A DNA stretch of 38,207 nt. Source: an uncultured Burkholderiales bacterium (GTDB taxonomy: Bacteria > Pseudomonadota > Gammaproteobacteria > Burkholderiales > Burkholderiaceae_C). The notes under the pieces were generated by a model. The model had not been told where the DNA came from. It saw nothing but the letters and a program-made list of their open reading frames with translations, and made no database searches. Location: NCBI GenBank assembly GCA_937873395.1, contig CALMYH010000181.1:1-38207 (forward strand). The letters run 5' to 3'. Numbering within the stretch: the stretch's first letter is position 1; each line of letters begins with the position of its first letter. The translations under genes and the position numbers were made by a program. Of this stretch, positions 8,565 through 16,951 are shown piece by piece.

Positions 8565-9376
8565 GTTTCGAGTTCTTCCCCCCCAAGACGCCCGAGGGCG
8601 TCGAAAAGCTTCGGCTGGTCCGGCAGGACCTCTATGCGCTGCGCCCCGAGTTCTGCTCGGTGACCTATGGCGCAGGCGGCTCCACCCAGGACGGCACCTT
8701 GCAGACCGTGCAGGCCATCCTTGACGAGGGCCAGCAGGGGGCGTCCCATTTCACCTGCGTGGGGGCCTCGCGCGATTCGGTGCGTGAGAAGCTGGCTCAG
8801 TTCAAGGCCATGGGCGTGCGCCGCCTGGTGGCCTTGCGTGGCGACCTGCCGAGTGGATACGGCAGCATGGGCGAGTTCCGCTACGCCGCCGATCTGGTGG
8901 CCTTCATCCGCGAAGAGACGGGCGATCACTTTCACCTGGAGGTGGCGGCCTATCCCGAGATGCATCCGCAGGCCCGATCGCCCGAAGCCGATCTGCAGGC
9001 CTACGTCGCCAAGGTCAAGGCCGGCGCCAGCTCAGCCATCACCCAGTTCTTCTTCAACTCCGACGCCTACTTTCGTTTCGTGGACGACGCCCATGGGCTG
9101 GGCGCGGACGTGCCGGTAGTGCCGGGCATCATGCCGATCATCAATTCCAGCGGTATCCTGCGTTTCGCCGACAGTTGCGGCGCCGAGGTGCCGCGCTGGA
9201 TCCGCCTTCGCCTGCAGGCCTTCGGCGACGACACCGCGTCCATCAAGTCCTTCGGCCTGGATGTGGTGACCGACCTGTGTGACCAGCTCCGCCATGCCGG
9301 TGTACCGGCGCTGCACTTTTACACCATGAACCAGAGCACCGCGACGCTGGAGATCGTGCGCAGGTTGCACAATTGA
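8549..9376 (+). CDS. metF: 5,10-methylenetetrahydrofolate reductase
   Basis: A FAD-dependent TIM-barrel enzyme that reduces 5,10-methylene-THF to 5-methyl-THF, the methyl donor for methionine synthesis from homocysteine. It has 275 residues, typical of the bacterial single-domain enzyme. The N-terminal SFEFFPPKT contains the catalytic Glu (E8), and RGDLPSG and the PGIMPI/QFFFN segments line the flavin and folate sites. The ATG at 8549 lies inside the end of tlyA with GGGAG upstream. It supplies the methyl group that the ahcY and metY product homocysteine accepts. The 44-base gap to metY suggests a shared transcript. Confidence 0.97.
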   Translation: MGLPLSFEFFPPKTPEGVEKLRLVRQDLYALRPEFCSVTYGAGGSTQDGTLQTVQAILDEGQQGASHFTCVGASRDSVREKLAQFKAMGVRRLVALRGDLPSGYGSMGEFRYAADLVAFIREETGDHFHLEVAAYPEMHPQARSPEADLQAYVAKVKAGASSAITQFFFNSDAYFRFVDDAHGLGADVPVVPGIMPIINSSGILRFADSCGAEVPRWIRLRLQAFGDDTASIKSFGLDVVTDLCDQLRHAGVPALHFYTMNQSTATLEIVRRLHN

Positions 9377-9420
9377 AGCCGCGGACATCGCTGTTGCCCC
9401 GTCCACAAGGAGGAAATTCC

Positions 9421-10698
9421 ATGAAGCTCGAGACCCTGGCCGTTCACGGGGGCTACACACCCGATCCGACCACCAAGGCGGTGGCGGTGCCCATCTACCA
9501 GACCGTCGCCTACGCCTTCGACAACACCCAGCATGGCGCCGACCTGTTCGACCTCAAGGTGCCGGGCAACATCTACAGCCGCATCATGAACCCCACCAAC
9601 GGGGTGCTCGAAGCCCGCATCGCGGCGCTCGAGGGCGGCATCGGTGCGCTGGCCGTGGCATCGGGCATGGCGGCCATCACCTACGCGATCCAGACCATCG
9701 CCGAAGCGGGCGACAACATCGTCTCGGCCTCCACGCTCTACGGCGGCACCTACAACCTGTTCGCCCACACCTTCCCGCAGCAGGGCATCACGGTTCGCTT
9801 TGCCGACCCGGGCGACCCGGCGGCGTTCGCCGCGCTGATCGACGATCGCACCAAGGCCATCTACTGCGAATCGGTGGGCAACCCGCTGGGCAACGTGACC
9901 GATATCGGTGCGCTGGGGAAGGTGGCCCACGCCGCCGGCGTGCCGCTGATCGTCGACAACACCGTGCCCAGCCCCTATCTGTGCCGCCCGTTCGAGCACG
10001 GTGCCGATATCGTGGTGCACTCGCTGACCAAGTACCTGGGGGGCCATGGCACCAGCATCGGCGGTGCCATCGTCGACAGCGGCAAGTTCCCCTGGGCCGA
10101 GCACAAGGCGCGCTTCAGACGCCTGAACGAGCCCGACGTGAGCTACCACGGCGTGGTCTACACCGAGGCCCTGGGACCGGCGGCCTACATCGCCCGGGCC
10201 CGCGTGGTGCCGCTGCGCAACATGGGGGCGGCGCTGTCGCCCATGAACGCGTTTCAGATCCTGCAGGGCATCGAGACCCTGGCGCTTCGCATGGACCGCA
10301 TCTGCGAGAACGCGGTGAAGGTGGCGAACCACCTGAAGAACCATCCCAAGGTGGGCTGGGTCAACTACGCCGGCCTGGCCGACCACAAGGACCACGGCCT
10401 GGTCAGGCAGTACATGGGCGGTCGCGCGTCGGGCATCATCAGCTTCGGGCTGAAGTCCGATGACGCGATTGCGGCCGGTGCGCGCTTCCAGGACGCGCTC
10501 AAGCTGTTCACCCGGCTGGTCAACATCGGTGATGCCAAGTCGCTCGCCTGCCACCCGGCCTCGACCACGCACCGCCAGCTCAATCCCGAAGAGCTGAAGA
10601 AGGCCGGCGTCAGCACCGACATGGTCCGCCTGTCCATCGGCATCGAGCACATCGACGACCTGATCGCTGATCTGGACCAGGCTTTGGTCGCGGTCTGA
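9421..10698 (+). CDS. metY: O-acetylhomoserine sulfhydrylase (homocysteine synthase)
   Basis: A 425-residue PLP enzyme of the Cys/Met metabolism family that makes homocysteine from O-acetyl- (or O-succinyl-) homoserine and sulfide. The PLP lysine is K204 in [10 protein letters not shown]. Other visible features are YSRIMNPTN near the phosphate site, SGMAAI, IVDNT and the C-terminal VRLSIGIEH. The length of about 425-430 fits the sulfhydrylase subgroup rather than cystathionine synthase or lyase (about 380-400). The ATG at 9421 has a very strong Shine-Dalgarno, AAGGAGG at 7-base spacing, implying high expression independent of coupling. It closes the ahcY-tlyA-metF-metY run ahead of a strong terminator. 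Confidence 0.94.
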   Translation: MKLETLAVHGGYTPDPTTKAVAVPIYQTVAYAFDNTQHGADLFDLKVPGNIYSRIMNPTNGVLEARIAALEGGIGALAVASGMAAITYAIQTIAEAGDNIVSASTLYGGTYNLFAHTFPQQGITVRFADPGDPAAFAALIDDRTKAIYCESVGNPLGNVTDIGALGKVAHAAGVPLIVDNTVPSPYLCRPFEHGADIVVHSLTKYLGGHGTSIGGAIVDSGKFPWAEHKARFRRLNEPDVSYHGVVYTEALGPAAYIARARVVPLRNMGAALSPMNAFQILQGIETLALRMDRICENAVKVANHLKNHPKVGWVNYAGLADHKDHGLVRQYMGGRASGIISFGLKSDDAIAAGARFQDALKLFTRLVNIGDAKSLACHPASTTHRQLNPEELKKAGVSTDMVRLSIGIEHIDDLIADLDQALVAV

Positions 10699-10720
10699 CG
10701 CGTCCGATTCCCGATAACAG

Positions 10721-10744
10721 AAAACCCGCCTCGGCGGGTTTTTT
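10721..10744. terminator. Bidirectional intrinsic terminator between metY and paaE
   Basis: AAAACCCGCC (10721-10730) pairs with GGCGGGTTTT (10733-10742) around a 2-base spacer, and six Ts follow the stem's GC part. The A-run on the left gives a U-run on the minus strand, so it can serve both the metY and the paa transcripts, which converge here. Confidence 0.92.
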
Positions 10745-10764
10745 GTCGGGGCGCCGCAGGCGGT

Positions 10765-11874
10765 TCAGCGCTCGTCGTAGCTCACCACCAGCTTGTCGGT
10801 GGTGGGGCGTGCCTGGCAGCTCAGCACAAAGCCTTTTTCGGTTTCCCAGGGCTCGAGCGTGAAATTCTTGTCCATGCTGACACTGCCTTCCATCACCTTG
10901 GCGCGGCAGGTGCAGCAGACCCCGCCCTTGCACGACCAGGGCAGGTCCAGGCCGGCGTTCAGGGCCACGTCCAGCACATGCTCGTCCTTGTTCATCCACA
11001 GCTGGTGCGGCTTGCCGTCGACCACCACGGTCAGTTCGACCTCGCCGGCCTCCCGCACAGCCGGATGGCCCAGCACCGCGGCCTGCCGCTGGCTGGCCGG
11101 CAAAGCCTCCAGCGTCGGTGAAGTGAAGCGCTCGGTGTGGATGCGGTCGGGCCGCACACCGGCGTCCAGCAAGGCCCTCTCGGTGCTTTCGATCATCGCC
11201 TCGGGGCCGCAGACAAACACCTCGTCCATGCTGCCCACCGGCAGCAGGGCGTCGATGATCTGGCGCACCTTGTCGCTGTCGATGCGGCCCTCGAGCAGCG
11301 GCACCTCCAGCGCCTGGCGCGACAGCACATGGATCAGCGTCAGCCGGCCCGGATAGCGGTCCTTCAGATCCTGCAGGGCCTCGTTGAACATGACGCTGGC
11401 CATGCGGCGGTTGCCGTAGACCAGGGTGAATTTGGCGTCGGGCGAGTCTTCCAGCGTGCTGGCCATGATGGACAGGATGGGCGTGATGCCCGAGCCGGCC
11501 GCAAAACCCACCCGGTGCAAGGCACGTGGCTTGTGGATGGTGAAGCGTCCGTCCGGCGGCATCACGCGCAGCGTGTCGCCGGCCTTGAGCTGGGTGGCGG
11601 CCCAGTTGGAGAACACGCCGCCTTCGACCGGGCGGATGCCCAGCGTGACCTCACCGTGTTTCACCAGCCGGCTGCGCGGGCTGCTGATGGAGTAGCTGCG
11701 GCGCACGTCCTGGCCGCCGATGTCGGCGCGCAGGGTGAGGAACTGGCCGGGCTCGAAGGCGAAGGTCTCGCGCAGCGCCTCGGGAATCGCCAGCGAAATG
11801 GCCACCGCACCGGCCGCTTCCGGATCGACGCGGGCCACGGTGAGGTCATGAAAACGGGGGGCAGCGGTGCTCAT
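10765..11874 (-). CDS. paaE: Phenylacetyl-CoA epoxidase reductase subunit
   Basis: It transfers electrons from NADPH through FAD and a 2Fe-2S cluster to the di-iron oxygenase PaaABC. It has 369 residues in the order FAD domain (RRSYSISS, 58-65), NAD(P) domain (GSGITPILSI, 127-136; VFVCGPEAMIES, 219-230) and C-terminal plant-type ferredoxin (C315-x4-C320-x2-C323, then C353). It is the last gene of the paaABCDE operon, three bases after the paaD stop, and ends just before the shared terminator. Confidence 0.96.
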   Translation of the reverse strand: MSTAAPRFHDLTVARVDPEAAGAVAISLAIPEALRETFAFEPGQFLTLRADIGGQDVRRSYSISSPRSRLVKHGEVTLGIRPVEGGVFSNWAATQLKAGDTLRVMPPDGRFTIHKPRALHRVGFAAGSGITPILSIMASTLEDSPDAKFTLVYGNRRMASVMFNEALQDLKDRYPGRLTLIHVLSRQALEVPLLEGRIDSDKVRQIIDALLPVGSMDEVFVCGPEAMIESTERALLDAGVRPDRIHTERFTSPTLEALPASQRQAAVLGHPAVREAGEVELTVVVDGKPHQLWMNKDEHVLDVALNAGLDLPWSCKGGVCCTCRAKVMEGSVSMDKNFTLEPWETEKGFVLSCQARPTTDKLVVSYDER

Positions 11875-11877
11875 GGT

Positions 11878-12411
11878 TCAGTACGGCTTGAAATAATCAA
11901 AGGGTTCCAGGCAGTCCAGGCAGCGGTAAAGCGCCTTGCAGGCCGTGGAGCCGAAGGGGGCGGTCTGGGTGGTGTTGTGCGAGCCGCATTGCGGGCAGGG
12001 CACATCCACCTGTTTTGCTGCATGGCGGCTGAACTGCAGCACGCCCGCTGCTGTTGCCGGCTGGCTGCCGCACTGTGGCGGCGCGATGCCGTAGGCGCGC
12101 AGCTTCTCCTTGGCGGCATCGCTCATCCAGTCGGTGGTCCAGGCGGGCGAGAGCTGCGTCACCACGCGGCCCGGCAGACCGGCTTCGCGCAGCGCGGCCA
12201 CGATGTCGTCCTCGATCTGGCCCATGGCCGGGCAGCCGCTGTAGGTGGGCGTGATGACGACCTCGGGCACGCCATCGGCGCCGGCGCGGATCTCGCGCAG
12301 GATGCCCAGCTCGCTCAGGCTGATGACCGGAATCTCCGGGTCGGCCAGGTGGGCAACGGCCTGCGCGACGGCCTGCAAAGACGACTTGGCGGCCTCGGCC
12401 ATGGCGCTCAC
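11878..12411 (-). CDS. paaD: Phenylacetyl-CoA epoxidase assembly protein PaaD
   Basis: A 177-residue protein with an N-terminal MIP18/DUF59 domain (about 10-100, with the conserved PTYSGCPAM around C60) and a C-terminal zinc ribbon (C139-x2-C142 and C164-x2-C167). PaaD is needed for an active epoxidase and is thought to help cofactor maturation, as other MIP18-family proteins do for Fe-S or di-iron centres. The start is the GTG at 12411, which overlaps the paaC stop in GTGA; an ATG three codons downstream is an alternative. Confidence 0.95.
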   Translation of the reverse strand: MSAMAEAAKSSLQAVAQAVAHLADPEIPVISLSELGILREIRAGADGVPEVVITPTYSGCPAMGQIEDDIVAALREAGLPGRVVTQLSPAWTTDWMSDAAKEKLRAYGIAPPQCGSQPATAAGVLQFSRHAAKQVDVPCPQCGSHNTTQTAPFGSTACKALYRCLDCLEPFDYFKPY

Positions 12412-13250
12412 CAGACGGCGGTCGGGTGGGTCCGCGCCAGGCTCTGCATCTCGGCCAGCAGAAAACCCAGGTGCTCCGAATGCACGCCCACATGCCCCTG
12501 CGCCACATAGCCCTGGTGCGGCTGGTCGTGGCGCGTTAGCGTGGCCTCAGTCAGCGTTTCGTTGACCAGGGTGTTCCAGTTGTCGCGCAGCGCGGTGATG
12601 TCCACACCCGTGCCGTCCTGCGCCGCGGCCTGCTCGGCCGGGCCGGGTTGCCAGAAAGCCTCGCAGTAGGGCAGCAGGTGGTCGACGGCGGCCTGGGCAC
12701 GGCGGTGCGATTCCTCGGTGCCGTCGCCGAAGCGCACCAGCCAGTCGCCGGCGTGCTGCAGGTGATAACGCACCTCCTTGAGCGACTTGGCGGCGATGGC
12801 GGCGAGTTGAGCATCTTTGGAAGCCTGCAGCCGGTCCCAGACCAGCACCATCAGGGCACTGACCAGGAAGTTGCGGGCGATGGTGGTGGCGTAATCGCGT
12901 TCGGCCACCGCGTAGCCGACCAGTGCGCCATGGTGCGGCAGCTCCATGATCGTGTGGTTGCGGAATTCGGCGGTGTCGCGGAAGTAGGCCAGCGTGTCCT
13001 CGGTGACGCGGCCGTCCTGGCGCGCGCCCTGCAGGTGGGCAAAACGCTGGACCAGTGCATCGTCGTTGTTGATGAGGTCGGCCGCGTGCTGGTAGAGCAG
13101 GCGCGCCTGGCCGATCAGGTCCAGGCTGTTGTTGGCCAGGGCCAGGTCTTCTTCGAGGACGGGGCCGTGGCCGCACCACTCCGCGTTGCGCTGGCCCAGC
13201 ACCAGCGCGTTGTCCGCCAGGTGCAGCAAATAGTCAATGTTGGTGTTCAT
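12408..13250 (-). CDS. paaC: Phenylacetyl-CoA epoxidase structural subunit PaaC
   Basis: A 280-residue ferritin-like helical protein that pairs with PaaA as the non-catalytic scaffold of the epoxidase. Recognisable features are the N-terminal LLHLADNALVLGQRNAEWCGHGPVLEEDLALANN, split by its conserved HGP turn, and the helix SLKEVRYHLQHAGDWLVRFGDGTEES. It is longer than the E. coli protein (248), mainly at the C-terminus. It lies 12 bases after paaB and overlaps paaD by four bases. Confidence 0.95.
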   Translation of the reverse strand: MNTNIDYLLHLADNALVLGQRNAEWCGHGPVLEEDLALANNSLDLIGQARLLYQHAADLINNDDALVQRFAHLQGARQDGRVTEDTLAYFRDTAEFRNHTIMELPHHGALVGYAVAERDYATTIARNFLVSALMVLVWDRLQASKDAQLAAIAAKSLKEVRYHLQHAGDWLVRFGDGTEESHRRAQAAVDHLLPYCEAFWQPGPAEQAAAQDGTGVDITALRDNWNTLVNETLTEATLTRHDQPHQGYVAQGHVGVHSEHLGFLLAEMQSLARTHPTAVW

Positions 13251-13262
13251 GGGGCGACACGC

Positions 13263-13559
13263 TCACATATGGCCGACTTTTTCCGGGATCTCATAGAAGG
13301 TCGGGTGTCGGTACACCTTGTCGGCCGCCGGGTCGAAGAAGCTGTCCTTGCTGTCGGGCTCGCTCGCCGTGATGGCGGTCGAGGGCACGACCCAGATGCT
13401 CACGCCTTCCTGGCGGCGGGTGTAGATGTCGCGCGCCATCTGCAGCGCGTGGCGCGCGTCGCTGGCGTGCAGGCTGCCGCAATGCTTGTGTTCCAGGCCC
13501 TGCTTGCTGCGGACAAAAACTTCCCAGAGGGGCCATTCCTTGAGTGCGGGCGCGTTCAT
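13263..13559 (-). CDS. paaB: Phenylacetyl-CoA epoxidase subunit PaaB
   Basis: A 98-residue small subunit that bridges PaaAC heterodimers in the epoxidase complex. It shows the typical [17 protein letters not shown] start, the [19 protein letters not shown] helix and the IWVVPS segment, and ends in the family-like [10 protein letters not shown]. Its ATG overlaps the paaA stop in ATGA, so the two are translationally coupled, consistent with fixed subunit stoichiometry. Confidence 0.96.
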   Translation of the reverse strand: MNAPALKEWPLWEVFVRSKQGLEHKHCGSLHASDARHALQMARDIYTRRQEGVSIWVVPSTAITASEPDSKDSFFDPAADKVYRHPTFYEIPEKVGHM

Positions 13560-14578
13560 GCGGCCTCCTTCTGTTGACGTTGCTGTTGCTTGCGGGCGTG
13601 GGCCAGCGCGGCCTCGCGCACCCAGGCACCCTGCTCATGCGCCTTGACCCGTGTGGCCAGGCGTTCCTTGTTCATCGGGCCGTTGCCGTTGACCGTGGCC
13701 CAGAACTCGTCCCAGTCGATGGCACCGTAGTCGTAGTGACCACGTTCGGCGTTCCACTTCAGGTCCGGGTCGGGCAGGGTCACGCCCAGCACCTCGGCCT
13801 GCGGCACGGTGGCGTCGATGAATTTCTGGCGCAGGTCGTCGTTGCTGATGCGCTTGATGCCCCAGCGCATGCCTTGCACGCTGTTCGGGCTGTTGTCGTC
13901 GGGCGGGCCGAACATGGCCAGGCACTTCCACCAGTAGCGGTTGACCGCGTCCTGCACCATGGCCTTCTGTTCGGCCGTGCCCTGCATCATCACCAGCAGG
14001 GCTTCGTAGCCCTGGCGCTGGTGGAAAGACTCTTCCTTGCAGACCCGGATCATGGCGCGCGCATACGGCCCGTAGCTGCAGCGGCACAGCGGGATCTGGT
14101 TCATGATCGCCGCGCCGTCGACCAGCCAGCCGATCACGCCCACGTCCGCCCAGTTGAGCGTCGGGTAGTTGAAGATGGAGCTGTACTTGGCCTTGCCGCT
14201 GTGCAGTGCGTCGAGCATCTGGTCGCGGCTGGTGCCCAAGGTTTCGGCGGCGCTGTACAGATAAAGACCGTGGCCGCCCTCGTCCTGCACCTTGGCGATC
14301 AGGATGGCCTTGCGCTTGAGGCTGGGCGCGCGGCTGATCCAGTTGCCCTCGGGCAGCATGCCGACGATCTCGCTGTGCGCGTGCTGGCTGATCTGGCGCA
14401 CCAGCGTCTTGCGGTAGGCTTCGGGCATCCAGTCGCGCGGCTCGATCTTGCCGTCGGCATCGATCACGGTGTCGAAGTGCGCCTGCAGCGAGGCGTCTTC
14501 GGCGCGGATGGGGGTCGCGCCGGCCTTGGGCGCGCCTTGGGCGTCGCCATCGGCGACAGAGAAAGATTGGGTGTACAT
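13556..14578 (-). CDS. paaA: Phenylacetyl-CoA epoxidase catalytic subunit PaaA
   Basis: A di-iron oxygenase subunit that epoxidises the aromatic ring of phenylacetyl-CoA, the committing step of aerobic phenylacetate breakdown. It has 340 residues. The ferritin-like iron-binding helices are visible as [12 protein letters not shown] and [15 protein letters not shown], with their Glu and His ligands. The ATG at 14578 has AGGAGA upstream; the frame is open 14 codons further but without a better start. It is the first gene of the operon, behind the palindromic operator at 14629-14656. Confidence 0.97.
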   Translation of the reverse strand: MYTQSFSVADGDAQGAPKAGATPIRAEDASLQAHFDTVIDADGKIEPRDWMPEAYRKTLVRQISQHAHSEIVGMLPEGNWISRAPSLKRKAILIAKVQDEGGHGLYLYSAAETLGTSRDQMLDALHSGKAKYSSIFNYPTLNWADVGVIGWLVDGAAIMNQIPLCRCSYGPYARAMIRVCKEESFHQRQGYEALLVMMQGTAEQKAMVQDAVNRYWWKCLAMFGPPDDNSPNSVQGMRWGIKRISNDDLRQKFIDATVPQAEVLGVTLPDPDLKWNAERGHYDYGAIDWDEFWATVNGNGPMNKERLATRVKAHEQGAWVREAALAHARKQQQRQQKEAA

Positions 14579-14619
14579 GCGTGTCTCCTGGCCCGAAGCG
14601 TGGAGCGGGCGTAGATGCA

Positions 14620-14625
14620 AGTATA
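14620..14625 (-). promoter_or_regulatory. Probable -10 box of the paa operon
   Basis: TATACT on the minus strand lies four bases downstream of the palindrome at 14629-14656. The place where a -35 would sit is inside that palindrome and is a poor match, as expected for a promoter blocked by a repressor. The predicted leader is about 35 bases. Confidence 0.5.
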
Positions 14626-14628
14626 GAT

Positions 14629-14656
14629 AATTAACCGACCGAGCGGTCGGTTAATT
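14629..14656. promoter_or_regulatory. 28-bp palindrome, candidate PaaR (TetR-type) operator
   Basis: AATTAACCGACCG is followed by AG and then its exact reverse complement CGGTCGGTTAATT, giving 13-bp perfect arms. The core ACCGACCG...CGGTCGGT is the type of site bound by TetR-family PaaR repressors that control phenylacetate genes in betaproteobacteria, with phenylacetyl-CoA as the usual inducer. It sits immediately upstream of the paaA -10 box. No regulator gene is present in the window. Confidence 0.82.
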
Positions 14657-14753
14657 CCTTGTGCGACGGTCGGGGTTTTCCCAGGGTTGAGCGGTCCCAG
14701 TCGTTGCAACCGGTTACGCGGGCCGATGGGATTGCCTTTATCTTCATCCCACC

Positions 14754-15371
14754 ATGCCTGTTGCCTGTCCCACTCCCCCCGCCGTCCCGTCAACGTCCCT
14801 CTGGGCACTGTGTCTTTGTTCAATGCTCCTGGCCTCTTGTGGCGGGGGCAACGAGGCGAGCGGTCTGGGTCCGGTCGCGGGCGCCACGCCGCCGGTGGCC
14901 CCCGCTCCAGCTCCAGCTCCCGGCGTGGTGGATGCGGCCCGGTCGTGCGGGCTGGCCAGTTTTCAGGCCGACCTGATGGCCCAGATCAACCAGGCCCGCC
15001 AGAGTGGGCGGGTCTGTGGCGGCCAGTCCATGCCGCCCGTGGTGGCCTTGGCCTGGAACGACCCGCTCTTCTCCGGGGCCGCCAAGCATGCCGAAGACAT
15101 GGCGGTGAACAACTACTTCTCCCACACCAGCCTCGACGGGCGAACGCTGGGGCAACGGGTCACCGCCGAAGCTTACAACTGGCGCGCCGTGGGCGAAAAC
15201 ATCGCCGCCGGGCACAGCAGTGTCAGTGCGGTCATGCAGGGCTGGCTCACCAGCGACGGCCACTGCCGCAACATCATGAACAGCAACTTCAGGGACGTGG
15301 GCGTCGCCTGCGTGAACGCGCAAGGTGCCCAATACAGCCGCTACTGGGTCATGAAGCTGGGCGCCCGCTGA
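14754..15371 (+). CDS. CAP/SCP-domain lipoprotein
   Basis: A 205-residue predicted lipoprotein. A signal peptide ends in lipobox L26-A-S-C29, followed by a Gly/Ala/Pro-rich linker (30-62, with PAPAPAPG) that would hold the domain off the membrane. The CAP (SCP/PR-1) domain covers about residues 65-205, with the family residues in YFSHTSLDG, VGENIAAG and SDGHCRNIMN and the closing YWVMKLGA. Bacterial CAP proteins of this YkwD-like type are extracytoplasmic and mostly of unknown activity; a peptidoglycan or metal-ion role has been suggested. Four Cys (65, 88, 164 region, 185 region) could form disulfides. It is divergent from paaA across a 175-base gap. No clear promoter of its own is visible. 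Confidence 0.88.
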   Translation: MPVACPTPPAVPSTSLWALCLCSMLLASCGGGNEASGLGPVAGATPPVAPAPAPAPGVVDAARSCGLASFQADLMAQINQARQSGRVCGGQSMPPVVALAWNDPLFSGAAKHAEDMAVNNYFSHTSLDGRTLGQRVTAEAYNWRAVGENIAAGHSSVSAVMQGWLTSDGHCRNIMNSNFRDVGVACVNAQGAQYSRYWVMKLGAR

Positions 15372-15372
15372 A

Positions 15373-15397
15373 GCGGCGGCGGGCGTTCAGCCGCCGC
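15373..15397. terminator. Strong GC hairpin between convergent CAP gene and rlmJ
   Basis: GCGGCGGC (15373-15380) pairs with GCCGCCGC (15390-15397) around a 9-base loop. It begins two bases after the CAP gene stop and includes the last codons of rlmJ, which encode a Gly run. There is no U-tract, so terminator function is uncertain. Confidence 0.45.
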
Positions 15398-16310
15398 CGC
15401 CGGTTTCCAGGGTCTGACCCTGGCCGCGCCCGCGCCCGAGGTGCTGAAGCAGGACCGGCAGGGCGGCCTGCAAACTGGCCTTGAGGGTGTGGGGCGGGTT
15501 GATGACGAACATGCCGCTGGCGCGCAGGCCGGCGTGACCGGGCTGCGCAGGTGAACCAGGCGCCTGCCCGATCGACAAGGTGGCGTGCAGCCAGGGTTTG
15601 CGGGCCTGGTTGGCCAGGCTGCGCAGCCGTTTGGGCAGTTCGTGGGCCTGTGGGCGCGGAATGATCGGATACCAGACCAGGTAAGTGCCGGTCGCGAAGC
15701 GGCGCAGGCTGTCTTCGATGCAGGCCGTGACCTGGGCGTAGTCGGTCTTGAGTTCGTAGCTGGGATCGATCAACACCAGGGCCCGGCGTGAACCGGTGGC
15801 CGACGGTGGCGGCGGCAGCAGGGGCTTGAGCCCTTCGAAGCCATCCTGCCTGAGCACCGCGATCTGCCGGCCGGCCTCCAGCTGGGCGACGTTGCCCGAG
15901 AGGGTCCGGCCATCGGTCGGATGCAGTTCGAACAGCTTGAGCCGGTCGCGCGAGGTGGCCCGCATCAGGTGATGCATGACGAAAGGCGAGCCCGGGTAGA
16001 TGCGCAGGCGCCCGTCGGGATTGAAGGCGGCGATCAGGTCGAGGTAGTCTTCGACGGCCTCGGGGGCGGTCAGAGGTGCCCCGTTGCCCGGCCTGAGCAC
16101 CGACATCAGTCTCAGCACGCCGTCATCGGCCTCGCCGCCGGTGCGGCTGTGGTCCCCGTCCAGCCGGTACAGGCCGGCGCCCGCGTGGGTGTCGACCAGG
16201 GTCAGCCCCGCGTCCTTCCTCATCAGATGGCGCAGGGTGGCGATCAGGGTGATGTGTTTGAGCACATCCGCGTGGTTGCCGGCGTGGAACGCGTGTCGGT
16301 AGCTGAACAT
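15387..16310 (-). CDS. rlmJ: 23S rRNA (adenine-2030-N6)-methyltransferase
   Basis: A 307-residue RlmJ-family enzyme that methylates N6 of A2030 in 23S rRNA. The ATG at 16310 gives the canonical N-terminus MFSYRHAFHAGNHADVLKH; the longer open frame upstream has no family resemblance. The SAM region contains LVDTHAGAGLY, and motif IV is IDPSYE, where E. coli has DPPY. The late segment SGMFVINPPHTL is also family-typical. The C-terminal tail (GRGRGQGQTLETGGGG) is low-complexity and partly encoded by a strong hairpin. It is monocistronic and convergent with the CAP lipoprotein gene. Confidence 0.94.
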   Translation of the reverse strand: MFSYRHAFHAGNHADVLKHITLIATLRHLMRKDAGLTLVDTHAGAGLYRLDGDHSRTGGEADDGVLRLMSVLRPGNGAPLTAPEAVEDYLDLIAAFNPDGRLRIYPGSPFVMHHLMRATSRDRLKLFELHPTDGRTLSGNVAQLEAGRQIAVLRQDGFEGLKPLLPPPPSATGSRRALVLIDPSYELKTDYAQVTACIEDSLRRFATGTYLVWYPIIPRPQAHELPKRLRSLANQARKPWLHATLSIGQAPGSPAQPGHAGLRASGMFVINPPHTLKASLQAALPVLLQHLGRGRGQGQTLETGGGG

Positions 16311-16354
16311 AGGGCCCCATGGTAGCCGGGTTGGCCCGTCAGGCGCACACCAGA

Positions 16355-16383
16355 TTGCCCTCGGTCTTGAAATTTCGTACAAT
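16355..16383 (+). promoter_or_regulatory. rplM-rpsI promoter
   Basis: TTGCCC (16355-16360) and TACAAT (16378-16383) are separated by exactly 17 bases. Transcription would start near 16390, leaving a leader of about 120 bases before rplM. Confidence 0.75.
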
Positions 16384-16389
16384 GGAAGG

Positions 16390-16443
16390 CTTCGCAGCGA
16401 TCAATGGGCTCCGCGGCGAAGTTCAGAACCCCACCTAAGAGGT
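16390..16443 (+). promoter_or_regulatory. Structured rplM leader, candidate autoregulatory site
   Basis: Two hairpins can form in the leader: CTTCGC (16390-16395) with GCGAAG (16416-16421), and ACCT (16433-16436) with AGGT (16440-16443). L13 operons in several bacteria are regulated through their leaders. I cannot match this one to a known leader family. Confidence 0.35.
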
Positions 16444-16508
16444 TTCCAACAGAGAAACACCGACCGTGGAAAAGAGCCCGCCAAACCCTTTGCTTCGAGA
16501 GAAGACTC

Positions 16509-16940
16509 ATGACCAAGACGTTCAGCGCCAAGCCCGCTGACGTGACGCACGAGTGGTTTGTGATTGACGCAACCGACAAGGTTCTCGGACGGGTCGCCAG
16601 TGAAGTGGCCCTCCGACTGCGCGGCAAGCACAAGGCCATCTACACGCCTCACGTCGACACCGGTGACTACATTGTCATCATCAACGCAGCCAAGCTGCGT
16701 GTGACCGGCACCAAGACCACCGACAAGATGTACTACCGTCACTCGGGCTACCCGGGCGGTATCTACGCCACCAACTTCCGCGACATGCAGGCCAAGCACC
16801 CCGGCCGCGCGCTCGAGAAGGCCGTCAAGGGCATGCTGCCCAAGGGTCCTCTGGGCTACGCCATGATCAAGAAGCTCAAGGTGTACGGCGGTGCCGAGCA
16901 CCCGCACACCGCCCAACAGCCGCAAGTGCTGGACATCTGA
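16509..16940 (+). CDS. rplM: 50S ribosomal protein L13
   Basis: A 143-residue ribosomal protein needed early in 50S assembly. The family features are the [16 protein letters not shown] start, [27 protein letters not shown] and [18 protein letters not shown]. The ATG at 16509 was chosen because it matches the E. coli length (142); a longer open frame reaches back into the leader. The ribosome site GAGAGAAG is modest. It is cotranscribed with rpsI, which starts 11 bases after its stop. Confidence 0.98.
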   Translation: MTKTFSAKPADVTHEWFVIDATDKVLGRVASEVALRLRGKHKAIYTPHVDTGDYIVIINAAKLRVTGTKTTDKMYYRHSGYPGGIYATNFRDMQAKHPGRALEKAVKGMLPKGPLGYAMIKKLKVYGGAEHPHTAQQPQVLDI

Positions 16941-16951
16941 AGGAGCCCCTG

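Noticed and set aside
9319-10650. A 443-codon minus-strand open frame opposite metY
   Set aside because: Same shadow composition; metY has a perfect ribosome site and an intact PLP motif.
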